A stretch of 64,000 nt of DNA from Hyphomonas sp. Mor2 (GCF_001854405.1 NZ_CP017718.1:992001-1056000); one strand, 5' to 3'; shown: positions 1-9,267, numbered from the stretch's first letter. Program-made: numbers and translations. The notes: generated by a model not told the origin, from the sequence alone.

Positions 1-2
1 CT

Positions 3-1145
3 GGATTACCGGATGGAGACGCCATAGAAATTGCTTACTTTGGTACTTCGATGATGCACGCGTCCGGACAAGCAAATGTCCAAGGACAAATGTGTTTATC
101 GGCGTTGGTTAAAGACGGAAGATTCCCAGAACGGGTTCCGGTGATCAACGTGGAAAACGCATGCGCGACATCCACAACTGCGATCGCGGGAGCTTCCAAA
201 GACATAAGGTGCGGCGATGCACACCTCGCTTTGGCTATGGGGATAGACAAGTTAATTGATCCCGAAACGGGTAAAGGACGTTTTGACCTTTTTGGTGGCG
301 CGCTTGATCAGATGGATCCGCACGAATGGAAGGAATATTATCAAGCCGCCGGCGAAGAAGCCGGAAAGCCTTTTATCATGAGCGATGATAGAACGCCGTT
401 CATGGATACCTATGGCATGCAAGCAGCCTGGCACATGAAAGCCTTCGGAACGACACAGCGCCAACTAGCGATTGCAGCTGCAAAAACACACAATTTCGGA
501 GCAGACAATGTGCGCGCCCAATATCGCTTTAAAATGACACCTGACGAAGTTCTGACCGACCGCGAGGTTTCTTATCCTCTAACGCGTTCAATGTGCGCTC
601 CTATGGGCGATGGCGCAGCAGCTGTTCTCGTTTGCTCTGAGGAGTTTCTAACTAATCTATCGTCGGAAGTGCGAGACCGTGCCGTCAAAATCAGGGCGAT
701 GGAGTTCTCCGGGGGAAAATACCGCAAGTTGGACGAGCCAGGATTAACTTACGTCGCTGCCAAAAAAGCGTTCGCCAGATCGGGACTTCAGCCCCAAGAT
801 ATAGATCTGGCAGAAGTACACGATGCAACATCTTTTTCGGAAATCTATCAGGCCGAAATGATGGGGTTTTGCGATATTGGTGCGGGCGGGCGCTTCGTCG
901 AAGAAGGACACACGCAATTAGGCGGGCGCACGCCTATGAATACTTCTGGGGGGCTCATCTCAAAAGGTCATCCAATTGGCGCAACAGGTGCCTCGATGAT
1001 CGTTGAGCTTATGGAGCAATTGCGGGGTGAGGCCAGTGCTCGTCAGGTCAAAGATGCGCGTTTAGCTCTAGCGGAAAATGGCGGTGGTTCCATCGGATTT
1101 GACGAAGCGGTGGCTGCAGTCACAATCCTAGAACGCTCAATGTAA
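3..1145 (+). CDS. Thiolase family protein (SCP-x-like), 5' end outside window
   Basis: The reading frame is open from the first bases of the window, so the N-terminus is missing; about 380 residues are visible. The Cys in the VENACAT stretch (visible residue 54) matches the acyl-accepting Cys of thiolases. The HDAT stretch in EVHDATSFSE and the late GHPIGATGA motif supply the other conserved thiolase signatures. The EVHDA form and overall spacing resemble the SCP2-thiolase branch (COG0183) rather than the classical acetoacetyl-CoA thiolases. Those enzymes split or form 3-oxoacyl-CoA, but substrates in this branch vary. It precedes a branched-chain amino acid degradation locus, so a role in acyl-CoA turnover is plausible. 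The exact substrate cannot be read from the sequence. Confidence 0.85.
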   Translation, partial: GLPDGDAIEIAYFGTSMMHASGQANVQGQMCLSALVKDGRFPERVPVINVENACATSTTAIAGASKDIRCGDAHLALAMGIDKLIDPETGKGRFDLFGGALDQMDPHEWKEYYQAAGEEAGKPFIMSDDRTPFMDTYGMQAAWHMKAFGTTQRQLAIAAAKTHNFGADNVRAQYRFKMTPDEVLTDREVSYPLTRSMCAPMGDGAAAVLVCSEEFLTNLSSEVRDRAVKIRAMEFSGGKYRKLDEPGLTYVAAKKAFARSGLQPQDIDLAEVHDATSFSEIYQAEMMGFCDIGAGGRFVEEGHTQLGGRTPMNTSGGLISKGHPIGATGASMIVELMEQLRGEASARQVKDARLALAENGGGSIGFDEAVAAVTILERSM

Positions 1146-1217
1146 AAAAAGCTCTTTAGAGTGCTGCATACTGCACCCCAGATGCTTACAATTTCATGGT
1201 TGGAATTTTGAGCAACA

Positions 1218-1691
1218 CTAGGGTGAGACGGCTTCGACTGGAAGCTCAGTACTATTCTTGATCTTTGACAAGGCCACAGCGCTGCGAACCTCGGCCACGC
1301 CTTTTAGGCGAGAGATTTTTTCAAAGAACATACGCTCATAATCATAAATGTCTTTGACCGCGATCTTCAAAAAGAAGTCTTGATCACCGAGTAAAACGAA
1401 GCATTCCAATACGTTTGGCAAGGCTTGAATTTTCTTCGAAAACTCTTCCAGATTTGATCGTCCGTGAGCCGTCAGTTTTACGTGAGCCAGTATTAAACTT
1501 CCGCAGCCGATCAGATCAGGATTCAACAATGCAACCCGCTTTCGAATGATTCCGCATTCTTCAAGCCTTTGCACGCGTCGCCAACACGCAGTTTGAGATA
1601 ACCCAACTTGTTCCCCAAGTTCACCAATAGAGACGCTCGCGTCATGTTGCAGTGCTTCGAGAATTTTTTTGTCTAGCAAATCGATTTTCAT
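1218..1691 (-). CDS. Lrp/AsnC family transcriptional regulator
   Basis: A 157-residue protein with the classic Lrp layout. The N-terminal helix-turn-helix (SIGELGEQVGLSQTACWRRV, about residues 15-35) is followed by an alpha/beta RAM (ligand-binding) domain with HVKLTAHG and LGDQDFFLKIAV stretches. An upstream in-frame start would add 29 hydrophobic residues not typical of the family, so the ATG at 1691 is chosen because MKIDLLDKKILEAL is the usual Lrp start. The gene is divergent from the small ACT-like gene and the leucine dehydrogenase/BCKDH operon. Lrp proteins that sense branched-chain amino acids often control such operons. A perfect palindrome lies between the two genes. Regulation of the bkd operon and of itself is inferred. 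Confidence 0.9.
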   Translation of the reverse strand: MKIDLLDKKILEALQHDASVSIGELGEQVGLSQTACWRRVQRLEECGIIRKRVALLNPDLIGCGSLILAHVKLTAHGRSNLEEFSKKIQALPNVLECFVLLGDQDFFLKIAVKDIYDYERMFFEKISRLKGVAEVRSAVALSKIKNSTELPVEAVSP

Positions 1692-1723
1692 GTTAAAAAA
1701 TATCCTATGAATTGCCATATTTG

Positions 1724-1738
1724 TGCATATAATATGCA
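1724..1738. promoter_or_regulatory. Candidate Lrp operator between divergent genes
   Basis: TGCATATAATATGCA is a perfect 15-bp inverted repeat (7-bp arms, 1-bp centre) in an AT-rich stretch. It lies 33 bp upstream of the Lrp-type start codon and about 75 bp upstream of the divergent gene at 1814. Length, AT content and symmetry fit Lrp-family sites. Binding is inferred from position only. Confidence 0.5.
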
Positions 1739-1813
1739 AAATATATGAAAATGTCGACAAAATAGAAAACCAATTCACCTGGGATTTATCTATCGTCTTA
1801 TCAGGAGGCTCAT

Positions 1814-2104
1814 ATGGCTTTTGATATGTCTATCGTAAACACACCCAGAAACGGATCCCCAGACGCAAACGTTGCAGTCGTTCTATTAGGCTTTGACAAT
1901 GACGTTTTCGGTCCGGTCAAAGCGCTTCAGCTCTTCGCCGGAATTGGACAGTTGCCAGATAGTTACGTTGTCTCATCCAATGAGGATAGCATGAAGTGGT
2001 CAGTCGTGCTGACGACTAAGCTGAATGCTCAAACCGAACGCGTTTTGGCCAAGATACAGTCGATGCCCGCGCTGATCGAGTTCAGTCGAGAAGATGCAAA
2101 TTAG
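1814..2104 (+). CDS. Small ACT-like hypothetical protein
   Basis: A 96-residue soluble protein with a strong ribosome binding site (AGGAGG, about 6 bases before ATG). I do not recognise a named family. The fold pattern looks like a small alpha/beta ACT or RAM-type unit: a hydrophobic strand (VAVVLLGF), a helix-rich middle, a strand (WSVVLTTKL), a helix (AQTERVLAKIQSM) and a last strand (LIEFS). It is the first gene of the rightward leucine dehydrogenase/BCKDH operon and faces an Lrp regulator. It could be a branched-chain amino acid sensor or an accessory protein for the next enzyme. That is inference from size and context. Confidence 0.6.
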   Translation: MAFDMSIVNTPRNGSPDANVAVVLLGFDNDVFGPVKALQLFAGIGQLPDSYVVSSNEDSMKWSVVLTTKLNAQTERVLAKIQSMPALIEFSREDAN

Positions 2105-2147
2105 CGCCATATCCCAATCATAACCCAATCGAAGAGGCGGATCAGCC

Positions 2148-3233
2148 ATGTTTGAAAACGAAAACTTTGATGAGCATGAACGTGTCGTTCATATTAACGA
2201 CAAATCTACCGGATTGCGTGCCATTGTTGCAATTCACTCTACTGCTCTTGGTCCTGCGGGTGGCGGGTGCCGACTCTGGACTTACGAAGACACATCTCTA
2301 GCGTTGAAGGATGCGCTACGATTGTCACGCGGAATGTCTTACAAGAACGCACTGGCAGGATTGCGCATGGGAGGCGGGAAGGCCGTCATCTTGGGGCCCG
2401 TAGACCCCGCTCGCCGCACAGAGCTTTTCGAAGCCTTCGGTGAGGCAGTAAATCAACTGGGTGGGCAATATATCACGGCAGAGGATGTCGGGGTCCGTGT
2501 GCCAGACATGCAAGCCGTAGCCTCGCGAACGTCCTATGTTTCAGGGCTTTCAAGCCAGGGTGGGGCAGGCGGAGATCCATCTCCCTATACCGCTCGCGGC
2601 GTGCGATTGGCCATGGAAGCGGTGGCGAGTCATTCGCTGCAAGCGTCGTCTCTTGAAGGGCTGAAAGTTGCCGTTCAAGGTCTGGGCGGGGTAGGTGGAA
2701 ACCTCTGCAGGGAACTCTCCGAAAGGGGCGCTAAACTTGTTGTCGCAGACGTGAACCCTCAGCGGGTGACTGAAGTATGCGACAAGTACGGCGCAGAAAT
2801 TGGGCATGTCGATACCGTGCTGCTCGAGAATGTCGATATTATATCGCCATGCGCGCTTGGAGGTGTATTGACCGCTGAACTCGTATCAAAACTCCAAGCA
2901 AAAGCGGTTGTGGGCGGTGCCAATAATCAGCTGGCGACGCCATCAGTTGGAAAGGCGATATATGATAGAGGTATCACATATGCGCCTGATTACCTTATCA
3001 ACTCTGGTGGCATCATCATGGTCGCCGCGGAGTATTTTGGTGAAAATGATCAAAAGAAAGTCGACGCGGATGTCGAAAAGATTTTTGATCGCACTTTGGA
3101 CGTGCTCGTAACGTCTAAAGAGCGCCGTCAGCCAACCAGTTTGATCGCCGATGAAGTGGCCCAAAAACTAATATCGGAGGCAAGCCGGAAAGGTTCTAGC
3201 GCTCGAAAAACGCTAGAAACTTTTAGCGCGTAA
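2148..3233 (+). CDS. Leucine dehydrogenase (Glu/Leu/Phe/Val dehydrogenase family)
   Basis: 361 residues, the usual length for leucine dehydrogenase. It carries out NAD-dependent oxidative deamination of leucine, valine and isoleucine to branched-chain 2-oxoacids. The N-terminal domain holds the glycine-rich lysine motif GLRMGGGKAVI (Lys78, with Lys66 upstream) and the TAEDVG segment with the catalytic Asp. The C-terminal Rossmann domain shows VQGLGGVGGN for NAD. The ribosome binding site GAGGCGG precedes the ATG. It is followed within 5 bases by the E1alpha gene of branched-chain 2-oxoacid dehydrogenase, so the product is handed directly to the next enzyme. Substrate preference among Leu, Val and Phe is inferred from this context. 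Confidence 0.92.
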   Translation: MFENENFDEHERVVHINDKSTGLRAIVAIHSTALGPAGGGCRLWTYEDTSLALKDALRLSRGMSYKNALAGLRMGGGKAVILGPVDPARRTELFEAFGEAVNQLGGQYITAEDVGVRVPDMQAVASRTSYVSGLSSQGGAGGDPSPYTARGVRLAMEAVASHSLQASSLEGLKVAVQGLGGVGGNLCRELSERGAKLVVADVNPQRVTEVCDKYGAEIGHVDTVLLENVDIISPCALGGVLTAELVSKLQAKAVVGGANNQLATPSVGKAIYDRGITYAPDYLINSGGIIMVAAEYFGENDQKKVDADVEKIFDRTLDVLVTSKERRQPTSLIADEVAQKLISEASRKGSSARKTLETFSA

Positions 3234-3237
3234 CCGC

Positions 3238-4461
3238 ATGAGTGACCCATTTTTGCACGTTCCCGAGCCAGGATGTCGGCCCGGTGATGCACCCGACTTT
3301 AGCGATGTTGTCATTCCAAAGGCTGGCGCGGTCCCGCGTCCAGCAATCGACGTTGATGCTGAAGAGATCCGGAACCTTGCCTACTCGATTATTCGAGTGA
3401 CCAACAAAAAGGGCGAAGCCGTAGGCGATTGGGCGGGAAGTGTTGATCTCGATCAAGCGCTGATCGGTCTACGTGACATGCTTCGTCTAAGGGCAATGGA
3501 CGCAAGAATGGTTATCGCGCAAAGGCAAGGAAAAACCTCTTTCTATATGCAGGCCCTAGGAGAAGAAGCAGTCTCATGCGCATTTCAGCGCGCGCTTGAA
3601 AAAGGCGACATGAACTTTCCGACCTATCGCCAACAGGGTTTGCTCGTCGCCGCCGACTATCCGATCGAATTGATGATGAACCAGGTATACTCCAATGAAG
3701 GAGACCCCCTTCAAGGACGCCAAATGCCGGTCTTTTACTCATCGAGAGACTATGGATATTTCTCCATTTCAGGAAATCTTGGGACGCAGTATATCCAAGC
3801 CGTTGGATGGGCTATGGCGAATGCAATCAAAGGCGAACGCAAAGTCGCATCCGCTTGGATTGGAGATGGCGCGACCGCAGAATCTGATTTCCACGCGGCA
3901 ATGGTTTTTGCCTCAACATATAAACCGCCAGTCATCTTAAACATCGTCAACAACCAATGGGCGATTTCAACTTATCAAGGCATCGCGCGTGGGAATTCAG
4001 GAACCTTCGCGGCTCGCGGATTAGGGTTCGGAATCCCGTCATTACGAGTAGATGGAAACGATTACTTGGCAGTGCATGCAGTCGCGACTTGGGCGGCAGA
4101 GCGTGCGCGCAAAGGGCTTGGCCCAACCTTGATCGAGCATGTTACTTATCGCGATGGCCCGCATTCAACTTCAGATGATCCTACGGCTTATCGCCCAAAA
4201 GGTGAGGCGGAGAAATGGCCCCTCGGTGATCCCGTCGAGCGCCTAAAAGAGTATCTCATTAAACAAGGTCACTGGAGTGAAGAGCGACACACCCAGGCCG
4301 TTGCCGAGATCGAAGCTGAAGTTTTAGAGACCCAAAAGAAAGCCGAAGCGACCGGCACTTTGCAAGACGGTCGGCGGCCACCTCCCAGTGAGATGTTCGA
4401 AGACGTATATGCGACGCCTCCCGCGCATCTCGTTCGGCAACGTCAAAAGGCGGGGATTTGA
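3238..4461 (+). CDS. bkdA1: Branched-chain 2-oxoacid dehydrogenase E1 subunit alpha
   Basis: 407 residues. The thiamine diphosphate motif starts at IGDGATAESDFHAAM and ends about 30 residues later with NNQWAIS. The N-terminal extension of about 60 residues before the conserved core is typical of BCKDH rather than pyruvate dehydrogenase. The C-terminal YRDGPHSTSDDP phosphorylation-loop-like segment is also characteristic. With E1beta it decarboxylates branched-chain 2-oxoacids and passes the acyl group to lipoyl-E2. It begins 4 bases after leucine dehydrogenase and its stop precedes the E1beta start by 2 bases, so the genes are translationally linked. Confidence 0.95.
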   Translation: MSDPFLHVPEPGCRPGDAPDFSDVVIPKAGAVPRPAIDVDAEEIRNLAYSIIRVTNKKGEAVGDWAGSVDLDQALIGLRDMLRLRAMDARMVIAQRQGKTSFYMQALGEEAVSCAFQRALEKGDMNFPTYRQQGLLVAADYPIELMMNQVYSNEGDPLQGRQMPVFYSSRDYGYFSISGNLGTQYIQAVGWAMANAIKGERKVASAWIGDGATAESDFHAAMVFASTYKPPVILNIVNNQWAISTYQGIARGNSGTFAARGLGFGIPSLRVDGNDYLAVHAVATWAAERARKGLGPTLIEHVTYRDGPHSTSDDPTAYRPKGEAEKWPLGDPVERLKEYLIKQGHWSEERHTQAVAEIEAEVLETQKKAEATGTLQDGRRPPPSEMFEDVYATPPAHLVRQRQKAGI

Positions 4462-4463
4462 AC

Positions 4464-5477
4464 ATGGCCAGAATGAGTATGATTGAAGCCATCCGCGACG
4501 CGATCGATCTTTCTATGGAAGCAGATCCAACCGTCGTCGTGTTCGGCGAAGACGTGGGGTATTTCGGGGGCGTGTTTCGCTGCACATCTGGATTGCAGAA
4601 AAAGTATGGAAGTCACCGGTGTTTCGACACGCCAATCAGTGAGAACGGTATTGTAGGTGCCGCTGTAGGCATGGCGGCGAATGGACTGCGCCCATGCGTC
4701 GAAATCCAATTTGCGGACTATATGTACCCCGCTTACGATCAAATCGTTTCTGAGGCTGCGCGCCTGCGCCACCGATCTGCAGGCATGTTCACGGCGCCCT
4801 TGGTTGTAAGAATGCCAACCGGCGGCGGCATTATGGGTGGCCAAACGCACTCGCAGAGTCCGGAGGCACTGTTTGCTCACGTTGCGGGCTTGAAGACGGT
4901 GATCCCTTCAACGCCAGCCGATGCGAAAGGCTTGCTGGCTGCGGCGATCGCGGATGATGATCCGGTCATATTCCTGGAGCCTAAGCGGCTCTATAATGGG
5001 CCATTTGATGGTCACCACGATCGTCCTGTGAGGCCCTGGTCGAAAAGTGAGCTTGGTGAGGTGCCGAGCGGCCCGCACGAAATTCCACTTGGAAAGGCGA
5101 ATGTTTTAAGAGCGGGCGCGGACGTTACGGTACTCACGTATGGGACTATGGTTCACGTTGCTCTGACAGCCGTTGAAGAAAGCGGAATCGACGCTGAGGT
5201 GATAGACCTTCGAACGCTCGTTCCTCTTGATCTCGATACAATTGAAGAGTCGGTCCGCAAAACAGGCCGATGTGTCATTGTGCATGAGGCAACTCGCACC
5301 TGCGGATTTGGCGCAGAGCTCATGGCAACCGTGAGTGAAGAATGCCTGTATAGCCTCGAAGCACCTCCTATACGTGTCACCGGGTGGGACACACCTTATC
5401 CGCATTCTCAAGAGTGGGACTATTTCCCAAGCCCCGCTCGGGTTGCCGCAGCACTAAAGCAAGTTCTGGAGAGCTGA
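4464..5477 (+). CDS. bkdA2: Branched-chain 2-oxoacid dehydrogenase E1 subunit beta
   Basis: 337 residues. The start is ATG at 4464; a TTG two codons earlier overlaps the E1alpha stop and is less likely. It contains the transketolase pyrimidine-binding region (VVFGEDVGYFGGVFRCTSGL, then FDTPISENGIVGAAVGMA) and the C-terminal transketolase domain (ADVTVLTYGTMVHVAL, VIDLRTLVPLDLDTI). RMPTGGGIMGGQTHSQSPE is the diagnostic BCKDH-E1beta stretch. The protein forms the alpha2beta2 E1 heterotetramer with the preceding gene product. The E2 gene follows after 2 bases. Confidence 0.95.
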   Translation: MARMSMIEAIRDAIDLSMEADPTVVVFGEDVGYFGGVFRCTSGLQKKYGSHRCFDTPISENGIVGAAVGMAANGLRPCVEIQFADYMYPAYDQIVSEAARLRHRSAGMFTAPLVVRMPTGGGIMGGQTHSQSPEALFAHVAGLKTVIPSTPADAKGLLAAAIADDDPVIFLEPKRLYNGPFDGHHDRPVRPWSKSELGEVPSGPHEIPLGKANVLRAGADVTVLTYGTMVHVALTAVEESGIDAEVIDLRTLVPLDLDTIEESVRKTGRCVIVHEATRTCGFGAELMATVSEECLYSLEAPPIRVTGWDTPYPHSQEWDYFPSPARVAAALKQVLES

Positions 5478-5479
5478 CT

Positions 5480-6790
5480 ATGGGCGAATTTGTTATTAAA
5501 TTACCGGATATTGGCGAGGGCGTCGCAGAAGCTGAGCTCGTAGAGTGGTTGGTTGAAGAAGGCCAAGCTGTACGAGAGGATGACCCGCTGGCCGCGGTGA
5601 TGACTGACAAAGCCACTGTCGAAATCCCATCTCCTGTTGAAGGCAGTATCCAATGGCTCGGCCCTGCAATTGGAGATGTGGTGGCCGTTGGGTCGCCCAT
5701 CATAAAGCTTGAGATTTCAGGAGAAGGGAATATCGAACCTGGAACAGAGCTTTCAGTCGAAAAGGCTTCTGAAGAGGGTAAAGCTGACAGCGTTGAAATC
5801 GCTGAACCCCCTTCAGAACCGGTGACCAAAACGGCAAAAGCACCTGAGCTTTCAGTCGATAAAATCCAGCATCCGGTTTCAAAGAGCAATATTCCTGGTT
5901 TGCCGCGCCAACCAGGTGAGAAACCAATCGCTCCACCAGCTGTGAGAGCAAAAGCCGTTGCAGCTGGCATTGACCTACGCCGAGTGGCTGGCACCGGCCC
6001 AGCTGGGCGCATAACCCATGAGGACCTAGCTCAGTTTATAGCATCTGGGGGGGCGACGGTCGGGGCGGGCGCTGTGAGAATGGCGAACACTGATGTAAAA
6101 GACATTCGAGTGGTCGGCTTGCGCCGAGTCATTTCAGAGAAAATCTCCGCCGCTAAGTCCAAGATTCCGCACTTTTCTTATATTGAAGAAGTAGATGTCA
6201 CAGCGCTTGAGGAGCTGCGCTCACAACTCAATCGTGACCGACGCGAAGATCAGACCAAGCTCACATTGCTACCATTCCTCATGCGCGCGATGGTGAAAGC
6301 AATCGCCGAGATCCCTCAAATGAATTCTGTTTTCGATGACGATGCTGGAATTGTGCACGAATACGGCGGCGTGCATATCGGGATCGCGACGCAAACCGAC
6401 ACTGGATTGGTTGTGCCTGTCGTTCGACACGCAGAAGCCTTGAGTATATGGCAATGCGCGAGTGAAGTCTCGCGTGTCTCGTCCGCCGCGCGTGACGGCA
6501 GCGCCAAGCGAGATGAACTTTCAGGGTCCTCCATAACGATCACATCCCTTGGGGCACTCGGGGGAGTGGCGACAACGCCAGTCATCAACCGCCCAGAGGT
6601 TTCGATTATCGGTGTCAACAAAATGCGGGTGGCTCCAGTTTGGGATGGAACAGAGTTTCGCCCCCGAAAGATTATGAATCTGTCTTCGAGTTTTGACCAT
6701 CGGATTATTGATGGTTGGGATGCGGCTTTGTTCATTCAGAAGATTAAATTGCTTCTTGAAAATCCCGCCATGATTTTCGTCGAGGATTAG
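5480..6790 (+). CDS. bkdB: Branched-chain 2-oxoacid dehydrogenase E2 (dihydrolipoamide acyltransferase)
   Basis: 436 residues from ATG at 5480, chosen because MGEFVIKLPDIGEG is the canonical start of the lipoyl domain and sits 2 bases after the E1beta stop. Domains in order: one lipoyl domain with Lys44 in MTDKATVE, a charged linker, a peripheral subunit-binding domain (VRAKAVAAGIDLRRVAGTG) and a catalytic acyltransferase domain ending in SFDHRIIDGWDAALF with the HxxxDG active site. It forms the core of the BCKDH complex and transfers the branched acyl group to CoA. The E3 gene follows after 3 bases. Confidence 0.95.
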   Translation: MGEFVIKLPDIGEGVAEAELVEWLVEEGQAVREDDPLAAVMTDKATVEIPSPVEGSIQWLGPAIGDVVAVGSPIIKLEISGEGNIEPGTELSVEKASEEGKADSVEIAEPPSEPVTKTAKAPELSVDKIQHPVSKSNIPGLPRQPGEKPIAPPAVRAKAVAAGIDLRRVAGTGPAGRITHEDLAQFIASGGATVGAGAVRMANTDVKDIRVVGLRRVISEKISAAKSKIPHFSYIEEVDVTALEELRSQLNRDRREDQTKLTLLPFLMRAMVKAIAEIPQMNSVFDDDAGIVHEYGGVHIGIATQTDTGLVVPVVRHAEALSIWQCASEVSRVSSAARDGSAKRDELSGSSITITSLGALGGVATTPVINRPEVSIIGVNKMRVAPVWDGTEFRPRKIMNLSSSFDHRIIDGWDAALFIQKIKLLLENPAMIFVED

Positions 6791-6793
6791 AAA

Positions 6794-8188
6794 ATGAAAG
6801 ACCTTAGTTGCAAGCTGTTGGTAATTGGCGCAGGTCCAGGAGGCTACGTATGTGCTATTCGTGCCGGACAATTGGGTGTCGACACCATCATCGTCGAGAA
6901 GCAGGCGGCGGGCGGCACCTGTTTGAACGTCGGGTGCATCCCCTCCAAAGCGATGATTCATGCAGGAGAGGTGTTTCACCAAGCCACCGTCAACCAAACA
7001 GGCTCAGAAATCGGTATCAAAGCTGGAAAACCCAAGATCCAACTCAAAAAAACCGTTGCCTGGAAAGATGGGATTGTAACTCGTCTTACGGGCGGAGTTT
7101 CTGCGCTTCTCAAAAAGAACAAGGTGCGTCGTCTCGATGGTGAAGCGTCACTTGTAGATGGAAAGACTGTGGATGTCGAAACTGCAGAAGGCACGATCAG
7201 AGTTACGGCCGAAAACGTAGTGATCGCAACGGGATCTGTCCCGGTTGAACTTGCATCGCTTCCTTTTGGAGAAAACACGATCTCCTCAACTGAAGCGTTA
7301 AGCTTGAGCGCGGTACCCGAGAAGCTCGCCGTTATTGGTGGCGGCTATATTGGTCTCGAACTGGGCACAGCCTACGCCAAACTAGGTAGCGAGGTTACAA
7401 TTGTTGAAGCAGAATCCCGTATTTTAGCTCAGTACGATGCAGAACTTACTAAACCGGTGGCTAAACGTCTTGATGCGCTCGGGATGAGTGTGCGCTTAGA
7501 CTCGCTTGCTGTCGGTCTAAATGGCGATCAAGACGCACTTATCATCGAAACGAAGAGCGGCGACAAAGAGGAGTTGCTGGTCGATAAAGTACTGGTAACC
7601 GTTGGACGAAAACCCCTAACCGAGGGTTGGGGTAGGGAAAACGTGTTTCTCGAAATGGATGGTCCATTCTTGAAAATCGATGATCAGTGCCAAACAAGTA
7701 TGGCCAATGTCTACGCGATCGGGGACGTCACTGGAGAACCAATGTTGGCTCATCGAGCCATGGCACAAGGGGAGATGGTTGCAGAAATCGTTGCTGGACA
7801 TAATCTAAAATGGGATAAGCGCGTTATTCCGGCAATCTGTTTCACAGATCCAGAGGTTTTGTGCGCCGGTCTTTCACCAAATGAGGCTAAGGACCAAGGC
7901 TTCGAAATCGAAACAGCGATGTTTCCTTTCGCGGCAAATGGGCGTGCTATGACTGTCGAGCACGATGAGGGGTTCGTGAGGGTTGTCGCGCGAAAAGACA
8001 ATCACCTCATCCTGGGGCTGCAAGCTGTTGGACATGGTGTATCGGAGCTCGCATCGGGTTTTGCGTTAGCAATAGAAATGGGCGCGTGTTTAGAAGATAT
8101 CGCAGGGACTGTGCATGCTCATCCATCATTAGGAGAGGCCGTTCAAGAAAGCACCATGCGTTCGTTGGGACGTGCTTTACACATTTGA
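6794..8188 (+). CDS. lpdA: Dihydrolipoyl dehydrogenase (E3)
   Basis: 464 residues. FAD-binding GAGPGGY near the N-terminus, the redox disulfide in GGTCLNVGCIPSK (Cys43 and Cys48), NAD-binding GGGYIGLELG in the middle, and the dimer-interface HAHPSLGEA near the C-terminus with the catalytic His-Glu pair. It reoxidises the E2 lipoyl groups using NAD. As the last gene of the E1alpha-E1beta-E2-E3 set it is probably dedicated to BCKDH, although E3 may also serve other 2-oxoacid dehydrogenases. The ribosome binding site GAGGA overlaps the E2 stop. Confidence 0.95.
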   Translation: MKDLSCKLLVIGAGPGGYVCAIRAGQLGVDTIIVEKQAAGGTCLNVGCIPSKAMIHAGEVFHQATVNQTGSEIGIKAGKPKIQLKKTVAWKDGIVTRLTGGVSALLKKNKVRRLDGEASLVDGKTVDVETAEGTIRVTAENVVIATGSVPVELASLPFGENTISSTEALSLSAVPEKLAVIGGGYIGLELGTAYAKLGSEVTIVEAESRILAQYDAELTKPVAKRLDALGMSVRLDSLAVGLNGDQDALIIETKSGDKEELLVDKVLVTVGRKPLTEGWGRENVFLEMDGPFLKIDDQCQTSMANVYAIGDVTGEPMLAHRAMAQGEMVAEIVAGHNLKWDKRVIPAICFTDPEVLCAGLSPNEAKDQGFEIETAMFPFAANGRAMTVEHDEGFVRVVARKDNHLILGLQAVGHGVSELASGFALAIEMGACLEDIAGTVHAHPSLGEAVQESTMRSLGRALHI

Positions 8189-8264
8189 GTGCACTAATAT
8201 GTCGCTTAGCTAGCGCGCAACAGATTCGTGTGGACACCAAAGAGTAGATCTCGAAAGTGTTGCA

Positions 8265-9218
8265 TCATGCCTGTTTAGTGCCGGCTGAGTTGGGCAGCGC
8301 AAACAAACCTTTTTCAGCTCGAACACATTCAGAGATGTACGCGTTCACAGTTTGAATACGCCGAATATTTCGCGAGTCAGCATGCCCAATCAGCCAAAAC
8401 TCACGGGTTAATCGAACCTGGTTAGGAAGAACCTGCCTTAGGGTCTCATATTGTGACGCGATGAAGTTTGGTAGAATACAAAGTCCGGCATCTCTTAAAG
8501 TAGCTGCAAGTTGCGCAACTAAATTATTGCTGCCCAGCGCAGTCTTTACCCCAGCATGAACATCATGCGCATAGTCTAATTCCGGCGCATATAACAGATC
8601 ATCAATATAACCAACGAAGCGATGGTTTGAGAGATCGCGTTCTGTCTTTATCGGTGCAGAATTGTCCACGTAATCTCGTGATGCGAACAGACCTAACTCA
8701 AAATCAGTGAGCTTCTTCGCGACCAATCTGCCGCCTTCTGGACGACTGAGGACGATCGCCAAATCTGCTTCTCGCTTGGATAAGCTGACCAAGTTCGGGC
8801 TCGCAATAAGCTCAACGTTCAAATCAGGGTGCTTTTCCAGTAATCCCGTAAATCTGGGGGCCAGAAAGTAGCTTCCAAAACCCTCCGGAGCGGCAATTCG
8901 CACTGTTCCGGAAACGCTAAGATCATCGCCGCTGACTTGATCGATTGTTTGTAGTGCCAGCGCTTCCATGCCTTCAACCATCGTCAGAATAGAGCTGCCT
9001 TGTTCCGTTAGTTCATACCCTTGCGGAGATCTTGTGAACAAAGTGGCGTTTAAAGACTGCTCCAGGGCGGTTATGCGGCGCGCAACAGTTGTATGGTCTG
9101 TCTTCAATTGCTTGGCCGCTGCAACAAGTCGTCCTGAACGTGCGACGCTTAGAAATGCACGTAGATGATCCCAATTGAAATTAGACACCTGTGGATTATT
9201 GCACACCCGATCCGCCAT
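8265..9218 (-). CDS. LysR family transcriptional regulator
   Basis: 317 residues. The N-terminal winged helix-turn-helix is clear (WDHLRAFLSVARSGRLVAAAKQ then TVARRITALEQSL, about residues 18-60), followed by the periplasmic-binding-like effector domain. It converges on the BCKDH operon and is divergent from the 67-residue ORF and PHA synthase. A TTCG-N6-CGAA inverted repeat with T-N11-A spacing lies in the 73-bp gap to the divergent gene, so the PHA gene pair is its most likely target. The effector is unknown. Confidence 0.9.
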   Translation of the reverse strand: MADRVCNNPQVSNFNWDHLRAFLSVARSGRLVAAAKQLKTDHTTVARRITALEQSLNATLFTRSPQGYELTEQGSSILTMVEGMEALALQTIDQVSGDDLSVSGTVRIAAPEGFGSYFLAPRFTGLLEKHPDLNVELIASPNLVSLSKREADLAIVLSRPEGGRLVAKKLTDFELGLFASRDYVDNSAPIKTERDLSNHRFVGYIDDLLYAPELDYAHDVHAGVKTALGSNNLVAQLAATLRDAGLCILPNFIASQYETLRQVLPNQVRLTREFWLIGHADSRNIRRIQTVNAYISECVRAEKGLFALPNSAGTKQA

Positions 9219-9253
9219 ATTTCACCTACTCTTCTAGGTTTAGTTCTGAGATA

Positions 9254-9267
9254 TTCGCTTCAACGAA
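9254..9267. promoter_or_regulatory. Candidate LysR box
   Basis: TTCGCTTCAACGAA is an inverted repeat (TTCG/CGAA) containing the T-N11-A pattern of LysR sites. It lies 36 bp upstream of the LysR start and 25 bp upstream of the divergent small gene. The evidence is positional and symmetry-based only. Confidence 0.35.
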
